From NCBI GenBank assembly GCA_025602915.1, contig JAHLJZ010000002.1:186001-250000 (forward strand): a stretch of DNA of 64,000 bases, written 5' to 3'. The position numbers and the translations under genes are program-made. Origin of the DNA: Paraphysoderma sedebokerense (lineage: Eukaryota > Blastocladiomycota > Physodermatomycetes > Physodermatales > Physodermataceae). Positions 50,684 through 60,257 of this stretch are shown here, piece by piece (position 1 is the stretch's first letter; each line of letters starts with the position of its first letter). The notes below the pieces were generated by a model. The model worked only from the letters and a program-made list of their open reading frames with translations. It was not told the DNA's origin and made no database searches.

Positions 50684-51941
50684 ATGGCACAACCTCAATC
50701 CCCCGGTCTCGGCCCTGTAATGTCCCCTCTCTTGCTCCGCAGTCAGACTTGATTTCCGCCCTGCTAACTCTGTCCCTTTGATCTTGTATGAAAACAGCTG
50801 GCCAATATCGCCTTTGTCATGATCACTATCAATGTCGTATGTAATCCACCTCGCTACCCCTCCGTTCTTTTTATTACACTCCCTGGATAGCATCGTGGGA
50901 TCCGTGGCCTTATCTTAAGAATGCGGACTGACTAAATTTCCTTTCCTCTTTGTTGTCCCTGCGTGGTCGCTCAATCTCATCCAGGCAAATAAACTCAAAT
51001 TGATGGACGAAGAGAATGTAAAGTATGTTGCTGCTCGATTTATCCTTGACACTTCCTCCTCAACCACAGCCTGTACTCCCTGTGATCCAGACACCCAAAA
51101 CACATCCGCTTCATGAAATAATTACTGATCTAGTTTCCCACGTTTCATTTACATTTTATTTCCTCCAAATCAGTATCGTCCGAGCTATATACGCCGCTTC
51201 GCAGATCATTACTTTAGCTGTCTTGTTCTTTGTAAGGACAAAGATAAACTCAAAGAATGGTACAAGTCTTAGTGTAACTACTGCTTAAGTGACATAAAAA
51301 ACTAATTCAACTCTTTGAATGTTAGATGAGACCACTTTGACATATACACCACCAAAGCAGTTTGGTGCTCCAGAGTAAGTACAGCGTAGCTCTTTCATCT
51401 GACATGCACTCAATGCCATTTTCTGTCGTAACTAAACCAATGATACCTTGATTTTTGCAGACCCGAACCAGTCACAACCACCAATCATAAATATGATCTG
51501 GCCGAGCTGTCAAAGTCCTTTAACCAGACTCTTATTCAAGTTGGCATTCTTGGATTCCTTCATGTGAAGTTTGGATACATTCAGCCACTTTTATTGCAAG
51601 CTGTGTTGCCGTTGAAGAATTTATTCTCCAGTCCGTTGGTTCAGATTTATGTGCTTGGCAAGGATGACAAAGCTCAGGGATTGAAGAGACCATGGATTGC
51701 ACCTAGCCCATTTGCAGGCCTTACGTATGTCCTTGTTCCTACTGTTTCATTTTGCCAAGATTGCAAACATGGACCGACACATGATGTGTTCTGTTGTCGC
51801 TCGACAGCCTTTCGTAATTGTATGACTGATACAAAAACTCTTCCTGTCACTAGACCTCCTGCCGCCCAAGAGACTACCCCTGAACCTACCGAAGACACGA
51901 CCGACAAGAAGGACAAGAAGGATACCAAGAAAGACAAGTGA
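50684..51941 (+). CDS. PHO88: PHO88/SND3 family ER membrane protein
   Basis: Yeast Pho88 was named for a role in phosphate transport and is also Snd3, an ER-targeting factor. Seven exons, 50684-50716, 50798-50836, 50985-51022, 51174-51259, 51326-51374, 51461-51724 and 51854-51941, give 198 residues (yeast 188). The first helix is LANIAFVMITIN and the second is IVRAIYAASQIITLAVLFFV. LTYTPP, TTTNHKYDLAELSKS, GILGFLHVKFGYIQPLLLQ and LKRPWIAPSPFAG follow the yeast order. The C-terminus is rich in Lys and Asp (DKKDKKDTKKDK), as in homologs. The four small 5' exons are each supported by splice signals and phase. Confidence 0.93.
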
Positions 51942-52922
51942 GAATAGACCGCTTATCAGACTTTTTTTGATAAATTTGAATGAATTATTAATAATATTAA
52001 TCGGAAAAAATCATGTTGGTCGGGAATCGTAACATAAAGTTAATGTAACATAGCAATTTCTTTGAAAAGAGTGATTAATATATTGACTTGCATGTCTATC
52101 CTGGTACTGAAATTCGCTTGCTATTGATTGGTGGTAATGTCTGACTTTGGCATTAGAGTTTGGTACATTCGAGAGTACCAATTTTCGATTGACTTGCAAG
52201 AATATTTGCTGAAGAATCAGCCTGCCAGAGTCAATATACTATCATTCCTGGCAAAAGTGCAAAACAATTTGCATGCTCCATTATATAACACTAAATAATA
52301 AAACTAAAATGTCTATCACGATGTAATTTCTCCAACAGAAACCCATATAAAAATATCATTATATAATTCTAATAAATGAAACGGTAAATCTATAGTGTTA
52401 CGTTTTCTTCTATCCAGAAGACCCGGTATCGGTTGCCGACTGCGGTAGTTTCGTCTATCCTTCGAATATCCTTGCGACGGTCGTCCAAATATCATAATCA
52501 AATCAGCCGGTACACAGAAACCCCAAGATGTATGAAACTTCGGAAACACATTACCTGTTTCAAGTTGCGTATGTCGAATCACTGTTAAAATTGTATCGTG
52601 CTGTGCATAGTGAACTGGGACAATGAAATTTCCCGAAACCCGGTGCTTTCGTAGTTGATTTTTTTTTAGCGCGTGCAGGGGATGCGCAGTTACTCCCGGT
52701 TTTAGTGTGATTGTTTGTTGTGTTGAGTCTAAAAATAGTGAGTTTTCTGCTGACAAAAATTCTGTAATGAGTTTATTTAAAAGATAGTCCTGGAAAAGTG
52801 CAACAAGTTGATTTTTTGGTTTCCTTTCTCATCGAGACTCTTTGTTAAACGATTTCTAGTGGTGTCGCTAGAGATACCCAACGCTATTAAAAAATAATCA
52901 TACAGCTAGAGCTATAGAAACG
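51942..52922. other. Region between the PHO88-like and monooxygenase genes
   Basis: About 1 kb, AT-rich. The only sizeable frame is the 146-codon one on the - strand listed separately. The 3' part should carry the monooxygenase promoter. Confidence 0.6.
52316..52756 (-). CDS. Hypothetical protein, weak call
   Basis: An uninterrupted 146-codon frame with mixed composition and no low-complexity bias, ending before the PHO88-like 3' side. I do not recognise the protein. It has no signal peptide, and possible donor-like GTAATG sites inside it mean it could be an exon of something larger or simply chance. Kept only because it is the longest unexplained frame in a 1 kb gap. Confidence 0.22.
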   Translation of the reverse strand: MSAENSLFLDSTQQTITLKPGVTAHPLHALKKNQLRKHRVSGNFIVPVHYAQHDTILTVIRHTQLETGNVFPKFHTSWGFCVPADLIMIFGRPSQGYSKDRRNYRSRQPIPGLLDRRKRNTIDLPFHLLELYNDIFIWVSVGEITS

Positions 52923-54764
52923 ATGAAATCGATATTTTTTATTTTGATTATAGCATCGGCTATTAGCATTATTCATGCAAAGAAATATAGAATCATGATA
53001 TTCGGTGGCGGACCAGGTACGGTTTTCTTCGCCTTAATTTGATTACACCGTAGATTCGGTCCGAGGGATTCTTTTTCTTTTTGTTTTTGAGTTTTGCCCT
53101 GCTAGCGCTCACAAGCCTTTGTTTCTCTGATCGTTTAAACAGCTGGTCTTGAAACTGCCCGAAAATTTTTAACACTACGTGAAACAAACCTGAAGATTAA
53201 AATATCCAAAGTGACAATCATCGAAAAGAGAAGAACGCCTACACGGACGCAAGTGATCAGTTTGAAGAATAAATCAGGTTACAGTAGTATCGTCCGTTTT
53301 CCGCAACACATACAAGACCAATTATTCAACTCAGAGGATGCACATGGATGCTTCTTTGCTATGCGAGGCGGAAACGGTAATTGTGTCGTGGCTCAAGTTG
53401 ATGGAAATGATGTGATCGCTAAAACTGAAGGCGGCGGGGAAGAAAAATTAAATCTTAATCTCTACGCGGGTGCTGTCAAGATCAACAAACTTGAAGAGAT
53501 ATTACGAGATGAAGTTGGAAATTTAGGCGGCGAAATTATTTATACTAAAGATTCATTCGTTCAAGAAGACGGGAGTATCTATGTGGATGGTAAAGTTATT
53601 AAAACAAAAGAGTTTGATCTCCTGGTATGCGCCGATGGCAGTAACAGTGTTTGCAGGTAATTTTCTGATCATTTCTTCTCATTAGCTTTCCAATTAATCT
53701 TAGAAATTATTTTCTTGGATTATACTAACTTTTCTATGACTACAGAAAAACTCTATTCAAAGACACAAACCAAGTGATCATGGGTGATGAGACAAAAGTT
53801 CATTCATACACATTTATCAATGTTATTCCCGCTGAAAAAGTTCCTGATCCCGTAAAACAACTTAAAGTGAAATGGTATACGACCGGATCAACATCCAATA
53901 GTTTGGCACCGAACCGCCAAATTCGCTCCGTAATCAAGAATCCTCACAGGATGAGTTTTAGACACGGTTGCTTGACTTCGAAGCAAGGTGCTATCTATGT
54001 CGGTACTCAAATTTCAGCCAATGAATGGAACAAGTATCAAAGTTTCTTCAACCGACCAGTAAGAGAATGGATTGATAAGTCGGATATGGGGCCTGCAAAA
54101 GATTTGAAGAACGAACTGAGAACACAATTTCGATACTGTAGTTATGGCGACGAAGAGGATATCGAGGAGCTGGTGAATCAAAGTCATTTAACTGCTGTAC
54201 CTGTAAGAATTTGGCATCAGCAAGAAAAAGGATTTGCCAGGGTTCTCAATACTGGACTTGGAAAAGTCTTACCGGTCGTCCTTATTGGTGGTAAGTATCT
54301 CTAACTTTCGCATCTGGAGTCGCTTCTACGGTTCTACCGCATCTTGCTTAGATATAAATCCTAACTCATCTGATGCAGATTCCGCCGCTGGAGTTCACTA
54401 TTTCTCGGGCACCGGGATCAATATCGCTTTCTCTGGAGTTGATATCCTGATATCAAACTTTATCAATGGTTTCTCTTCAAAAGCGCCTATCGAATCCTTA
54501 TTCACTTCGTCACCGAAAACATTTGTCAACGGATACAATATGGGATATTTTTCAATGCTAAATCCGACTGGTAGCGGTAAGATGAAGGGACAAACAGATG
54601 GATTGTGGTTAAGCAGAAATTTTGTAACGATTGATCCAGAGTATTCGTGTAACGAAAGTAAGCAAGAGCTGAAATCGAGATTGAGCAATGATTTCGACGA
54701 AAGGTTTTTGAACACTTGTAGCCACGAAGCATTATGCTATATAAGTTGGCAACCAAAGTTTTAG
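52923..54764 (+). CDS. Secreted/ER-type FAD-dependent monooxygenase-like protein
   Basis: Exons 52923-53016, 53143-53656, 53746-54290 and 54379-54764 give 512 residues. Residues 1-19 (MKSIFFILIIASAISIIHA) are a signal peptide, so the enzyme enters the secretory pathway. The dinucleotide-binding motif is IFGGGPAGLETA, split by intron 1. LLVCADGSNSVCR is the DG motif of aromatic-hydroxylase-type flavoproteins. VVLIGDSAAGVHYFSGTGIN is the GD motif that contacts FAD ribityl. The C-terminal third has paired cysteines, which fits oxidising compartments. The substrate is unknown. There is no NAD(P)H motif beyond the family's usual fold. Confidence 0.83.
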
Positions 54765-55355
54765 AGATATTGGAAGACTTAGAATAAAGAATGATTAGTT
54801 CTATTTAGGTCCCAATCTAACTGGTAGATTTATGTATCCATGCACTCATGATTCTGTGTAGCTCATAAAATATCGCCGTCTGACTTCATAGTATCTCGGT
54901 CTTTGTTGTAATTTGGCATCCACTTAGACCTCAATGATGAGGTTCACACAACCACAATTTCAATACAGACAATGCACAACCGCTGGCCACTCCACTTCAG
55001 GTTGTACATGAAAAGCTTGGTACTGTTACAGAGTCTATGCATATTTCGTTGCGATGTCCCAATTCCCAAAGTCAATATATGCACGGTGGTCAAAATCTGT
55101 CCAGCCAGACGATCCATCAGTTGGATAACTTGGATTCGAAATTGCGACGAAACACGTGACGAGCTGAGATCAGCAGACAATGTCTCCATTGTACGGGGTT
55201 TTCGGCCGATCCCTTTCAATTCCTCGCTCATTCTCGTCAGTAACTTACCAAGCTTGTTAAACCCCCAAATTTCGTCACTACCAAGAAACTATATAGCTTC
55301 ACCTAAAGTGCCCACTGTAGTGCCTTCTGACTTTTAATTCCGGCAATCGAAGATC
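54765..55355. repeat. Left flank of tandem duplication unit 1
   Basis: Non-coding flank that is repeated, with changes, upstream of the second coiled-coil gene. Shared stretches include the CATGAAAAGCTTGGTACTGT word at 55007 and 56835, and the GTCTCCATTGTACGGGGTTT word at 55182 and 56995. Start and end of the repeat are approximate. Confidence 0.75.
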
Positions 55356-55976
55356 ATGTTGCATTATTGGACATCAATTCGTCGCCTCCCTCCTCGTTTT
55401 CTGCCATTCCCTTCTGGTACTGTCCAAAAACGAAATATAGGTGCCAAACCTAGCATCAGACTTTCCGTATTTCGTTCTTCTGCATCTGTTGCCTCTGGAG
55501 GGAACTCAACCGACATTGCGTCCCAAAGAGCCGCAAAGCAATCATGGCAATTTAAAATACTCCAAGACACACTTAAACCGGCAATTAGTGTCCTGACCGT
55601 CGCATGTGTTTGGTTGATCTACTATAATTCAATGATCACAACTAACAATGAAAATATGAAAAACTACAACGAATCTCTTGCAAAAGTTGAAGCAAAATTA
55701 GAGGGTAAAATAGAACAGGCCAAGAAAGACTTGGAGTCAAAAATGGACGTCAACAAAAAGGAATTGGTGGGTAAACTCGATAAATTGGAGGCAAAGATGG
55801 ACGTCAACAAAAAGGAAATGGAGGGTAGACTCGATATATTGGAGTCAAAAATGGACGAGAACAGAAAGGAAATGGAGGGTAAACTCGATAGATTGGAGGC
55901 AAAGATGGAACAGAAGCTAGACGCATTAATTGCTAAAGTAGACAAGTTAGGGGAAAGGCGAGGCTGGTTCTGGTGA
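55356..55976 (+). CDS. Mitochondrial-type coiled-coil membrane protein, copy 1
   Basis: Single exon, 206 residues, family not recognised by name. The N-terminus is Arg/Ser-rich without acids (RRLPPRFLPF, QKRNIGAKPS), as in mitochondrial presequences. A hydrophobic segment, SVLTVACVWLIYY, lies at about residues 80-92. The remainder is a long coiled coil made of near-repeats of KLDKLEAKMD with the spacer VNKKEMEG. It ends in the motif KLGERRGWFW. The copy at 57200 is shorter in the repeat region. The shape (presequence, one helix, coiled coil) resembles inner-membrane organising proteins, but the function is unknown. Confidence 0.75.
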   Translation: MLHYWTSIRRLPPRFLPFPSGTVQKRNIGAKPSIRLSVFRSSASVASGGNSTDIASQRAAKQSWQFKILQDTLKPAISVLTVACVWLIYYNSMITTNNENMKNYNESLAKVEAKLEGKIEQAKKDLESKMDVNKKELVGKLDKLEAKMDVNKKEMEGRLDILESKMDENRKEMEGKLDRLEAKMEQKLDALIAKVDKLGERRGWFW

Positions 55977-57199
55977 TTCATCATCCTTTACAGTATGCTA
56001 CGGTCGGCACAGTTGGACGACTAAGAACGTCATAAGTTATATATATTGAGTGTGAATATCATCTGAACTATTGGTTATTGGACATAGGAGGAATAGTTGA
56101 ACATGCTTGCCATATTCTTATTTGTAGTTTAAAGCGCAGATGCTCGATTTCATCAATATAAACTAACTTAAATTCCATGTAATTATTTCCATGAAAGTAT
56201 TGTTGAAAGCGAAAGACGATAGAGTTCAGAAGGAGGGACCGCATAGCAAGAACAGTGTTGGCCGCGAATGGTATCCGCCTCACTTATATTTTGTTAGAAC
56301 TTTACATAGTCTCTTGCTATTAAAGAAAAGTTACAAAACCATACAAGAAACACAGCCTGCAGTTTAGTACCAAGATGACAGATTATCATTTCACCCTTGA
56401 GTTATTTCTCCGCAATTTCGCCAATTTCCATGTCACTTTTAACCACAAGAGTCAATTCTAACGTTAAAGATAGGAAGACCAATAAAAGAATTCACATGGA
56501 GATGATTTGGTGTTCCCAACTCATCAGAAAAAGCATTTGATGTAAACGCGCCGATACACTGTCATTAGTTATATATCGAGTGAGATATAAAAGTGACTGA
56601 GGGGACTATCAAATGGCAAAAGTAGTAATATTCAAACTGTCGATTTTTGCATCGATACACTCATGATTCTCTGTAGATCATAAAACATTCGCTGTCTGAC
56701 TTCATAGTATTTCTGCCTTTTTGTATTTTGGCATTCACTTCGACCTTAATCATCTGGTTCACAAATCACACATCCACTTCAATACAGATTAAGGCAATAC
56801 ACAACCACTGCCCACTCCACTGTAGGTTGCACATGAAAAGCTTGGTACTGTTACAGAGTCTATGAATCTTTTGTTGCAATTTCCAGCGTCAACATACGCA
56901 GTACGCACCGTGGACAAATTCTGTCCAACCGGACTAGCCATCAGTTAGATATCGAGATCGCGAAGAAACACGTGACCAGCTGGTCATCAGACAATGTCTC
57001 CATTGTACGGGGTTTTCGGTTGATCCCTTTCAATTCCTCGCCTGTTCCCACTCTGCAAAACTGCGAATGTATCACTAGCTTTTCAGACTTGCCAAACCCT
57101 GAATCAGTCTCAGATTCCTAATTCGCCAGTACTCATTCGCGAGAAATCAGCATCATCTATACTCCTGAATTGTGATTGGGCGTCTTCTGAGTCACACAA
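55977..57199. repeat. Spacer between coiled-coil copies; end of unit 1 and left flank of unit 2
   Basis: Contains the right flank of unit 1 (up to about 56580) and the left flank of unit 2 (from about 56650). The right flank recurs after copy 2, for example GTTCAGAAGGAG at 56223 and 57978. Between them the ACTGAGGGGACTATCAA word marks the unit border and recurs near 58370. No other gene. Confidence 0.72.
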
Positions 57200-57733
57200 A
57201 TGCGGAGGTTGGGGCGTCTTTTTACTGCGACGCATTCCCTCACTCGCAGCATTGTGGCATTAAGTCACAATGCACCAATCCGGACCATCGACTCATCAAT
57301 CGTTCGTCCGTCATTATCTCCTGATTCAGCAGAAAACTCAACCGACGACAATACCCACACAAAAGCAAACAACTCCATCGAATTTACAAAAATTGTTAAA
57401 GAACTTACTCCTGCCTTCGGCCTCTTCACAGTCTTAATTACTGGCTTGACCTTCGTCAATTCAATGATCACAACTAACAATGAAAATATGAAAAACTACA
57501 GCGAATCTCTTGAAAAAGTTGAAGCAAAATTAGAGGGTAAAATAGTACAGTCTAAGAAAGAGTTGGAAGTGAAATTGGATAAATTGGAGGCAAAGATGGA
57601 GGGTAAACTCGATAGATTGGAGGCAAAGATGGAGGGTAAACTCGATAGATTGGAGGCAAAGATGGAAAAAAAGCTAGACACATTAGGTGCCAAACTGGAC
57701 AAGTTAGGGGAAAGGCGAGGCTGGTTGTGGTGA
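57200..57733 (+). CDS. Mitochondrial-type coiled-coil membrane protein, copy 2
   Basis: Single exon, 177 residues, a paralog of the gene at 55356. It has a basic, Ser/Arg-rich N-terminus (MRRLGRLFTATHSLTRS), then a hydrophobic segment (PAFGLFTVLITGLTFVNSM) that runs straight into the shared NNENMKNY block. The coiled coil holds three adjacent KMEGKLDRLEA-type units, without the VNKKE spacers of copy 1, and ends KLGERRGWLW. The DNA of the shared block is nearly identical between copies, while the N-terminal third has diverged strongly. Confidence 0.75.
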   Translation: MRRLGRLFTATHSLTRSIVALSHNAPIRTIDSSIVRPSLSPDSAENSTDDNTHTKANNSIEFTKIVKELTPAFGLFTVLITGLTFVNSMITTNNENMKNYSESLEKVEAKLEGKIVQSKKELEVKLDKLEAKMEGKLDRLEAKMEGKLDRLEAKMEKKLDTLGAKLDKLGERRGWLW

Positions 57734-58390
57734 TTGTTTATCTTTTACGGTATGCTAGTATCTGCCAAGTTGGACGACTAAGAACTTTATAAGTTGGATT
57801 TATCGAGGGTGAATATCATCTGAAATATCGGTTATTGGACGCAGGAGGAATAGAGTCATCCTTGTCATATGTTGAGTTGTAGTCTAAAGCGCAGATGCTC
57901 GATTTCATTAATTTAAGCTAAATTAATTTCCATGTAGTGATTTCCATGATGGTTTTGTTGAAGCGAAAGACGATAGAGTTCAGAAGGAGTGACCACATAT
58001 CAAAATCAGTCCTGGCCGCGAATGGTATCGGCGGCCTCACTTATGTTTTGTTAATAATCTACAAATTCTCTTGCTATTAAAAAGTCCATGCAAGAAGCAC
58101 ATCCCGCGATTTAGTATCAAGAATCCAAGATGTCAGATTATTATTTCACCTAAGTTGTGTCTCAGCCATTTCGCCACTTTGAAACTTTCCATGCCACTCT
58201 CACCCTGCACGGCACTCAATTCTTACGTTAAAGATAGGACGACCAATAGAAGCATTTACATGGAGATGATTTGATGTTCAAAACTACATGAAAAAAAGCA
58301 TCTGATGTAAACGCGCCGATGCACGGTAGGGTGTCACAAATCCAGCGAGATACAAAAATGACTGAGGGCAGAGGGGACTATCAACTAGCA
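57734..58390. repeat. Right flank of duplication unit 2
   Basis: Non-coding flank homologous to the region after copy 1, ending near the ACTGAGGG word at about 58361 that marks the unit border. No gene. Confidence 0.65.
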
Positions 58391-58410
58391 TTGAAGTTCC
58401 CCATTCGTCA

Positions 58411-59090
58411 TTACGCATTAGCTTTAAGCGTAAGTTTCAATAGTTTTGAAGTGTGATAGGGTGTCTTCCTGTGTTTTCTGTGAGCGGTTGGTGCATCTGT
58501 GGACATCGACGCATCGTCTCGCTCACAGTTTTGTTGAATTAAGTCACAATGCTCCATTTCGTTTTTGACATGTTCGTTCTTTGTTTTAATCATTAATCTG
58601 ATAAAGTTCAAGCCAGCAAGCATCAAGCCTTCGATCCTTCGTCTGACATTATTCACTGCTTCTGAAGAAAACGCAAACGACGGTGAATCTCACGTCACAG
58701 TATTAAGTGTGTCTTTGGACTTCTTAAGATTTGGAGATTGAGTTTATTGAATTGAGTTACTATGGGATTTACAGTTGTTTGCTTTTTCTCCGGTAGTAGG
58801 GAATAATGTCAGACGAAGGATCGAAGGCTTGATGCTTGCTGGCTTGACCTAATCAATCTAATGATTACAACAACTAACCAACATGTCAAAAAGGAATATA
58901 GAATTCATGCAAGTAGGATAGGGGAAGTTGAAGCAAAGTTACAAGGTAAAGAGAACAGGCTAAGAAAGAGTTGGAAGTGACAGATAGATCGGAGGCAAAA
59001 GATCATTGATTTGGAGGTAAGGATGGAAGAGAAGCTAGATATATTAGGTGTCAAATCAGAAACAATTAATGCTGCAATAAAGTTTTTCTA
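58411..59090. pseudogene. Decayed, inverted third copy of the coiled-coil gene
   Basis: Two pieces of the coiled-coil gene face each other. The - strand of about 58660-58530 reads GLNFIRLMIKTKNEHVKNEME, like GLTFVNSMITTNNENMKNY of copy 2. The + strand from about 58840 to 59090 repeats the same block and goes on through a degraded coiled coil with several stops and frame changes (GAGGCAAAAGATCATTGATTTGGAG). The pieces flank a 47-bp perfect inverted repeat. No intact product is possible. The origin is a duplication with inversion of the neighbouring units. Confidence 0.75.
58608..58847. repeat. 47-bp perfect inverted repeat (arms 58608-58654 and 58801-58847)
   Basis: The arms are exact reverse complements around a 146-bp spacer. 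They contain coding sequence of the coiled-coil family and extend, imperfectly, on the outer side (AATCATTA in both). It could fold as a hairpin of 47 bp. Confidence 0.92.
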
Positions 59091-59588
59091 ATCTTTACAT
59101 ATTTCGATTATATCTGAATCCTCTGTGATTTCAAACCCAAGAAGGTATGCTGGGCGCGTGCCAGATATACTTGTAGCGGTTGGAGAAATTGAGGTAATAG
59201 ATGATCGGCGCACAAAACCCTCTATTTCTCAATTTAAAATACAATTCTATGGCTCAACAAGAAATGGTGATTATCGCATCAGGACATAACGTAAGGATGA
59301 GCTAAAGTGGCGAGAATGATTTTGGACATTTGGGAATCCAGAGCTTTAGATTAAAAGAATATGAAAGAAAATAAATTCATAAAAGAATTAAATCTTCTCA
59401 ATATGAGATTGATTCCAATTAAAAGAATTGTAGTGTTCAAAACATCGACAACCGCTGTAAACCTCGTTGACGTCCGCCAGGGTACAACTGACGGCCACCC
59501 AGCCAAGTCATCAATAAGACCTCATCGCTGACTCGCAGTATCGCGGGTAATAGGACAAAGTTTGAATTACAACTATAAACAATTTATC

Positions 59589-60061
59589 ATGGCGCTTTCA
59601 ATCGGCGGTCTACTCTATGTCATGTTATTGCTTCTGAATGCCATGGCTGTTTTGCATGAAGAACGATTTCTGGCACGAAGTACGTTTGAGTTCTTCTTGC
59701 AAACTTTCTGAGAATGTTGAAAATGGTTGAAATCTAATCTCTTCTTCTTTACTGTGTTTTACTGTGTAGTTGGATGGGGGCCACAATCCGTTACTGGTTA
59801 TAATGATTTTCAGTCCCAGAATTCTGTGAAAATGAAGTTAATTAACCTGATGTCCGCAGTGAGGACGTTGATGCGAAGTAATTATTATTTTACTTTTAGA
59901 TATATCCTATTCGTTATCTTCATATATTACTTGTACTAATCGATTGTGCAACAATTTTTTGTTTTTTTATGCTCTTTTTCTTATTAACTTCGATGTAATA
60001 CGCAGTTCCTTTGATCGCTCTCAACACTGTCGTCATTGTTTACGAGTTGATATTAGGATAA
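59589..60061 (+). CDS. YOS1: Yos1/IER3IP1-like ER-Golgi transport protein
   Basis: Small ER/COPII-vesicle membrane protein needed for ER to Golgi transport. Three exons, 59589-59679, 59770-59877 and 60006-60061, give 84 residues (human IER3IP1 82). The N-terminal helix is followed by the diagnostic AVLHEERFLAR-IGWG, then KLINLMSAVRTLMRIPLIALN and a second helix ending in LILG. All three exons are too short to stand out alone, but the joins are in phase. Confidence 0.93.
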
Positions 60062-60257
60062 AACGATTTCCTTAGGCAAGAATATTAAGCAATCCCGGAA
60101 CCTAAACCTCTATGTAAATAGCCGATGGTTAAAATATATCTATTTTTCCTTTGAGTAGTCGTTTACTTTTTAATTGTACAGCCATCCGCGAATGAATCCA
60201 AATCTGTTTACGGTTTTATTGCTGCAGTTTCAATTATAATACAAAACGGTTTTCTAT

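Noticed and set aside
49674-50690. Cluster of overlapping short frames between the ABCA and PHO88-like genes
   Set aside because: Frames overlap on both strands with no domain; best explained as promoter DNA with few stops.
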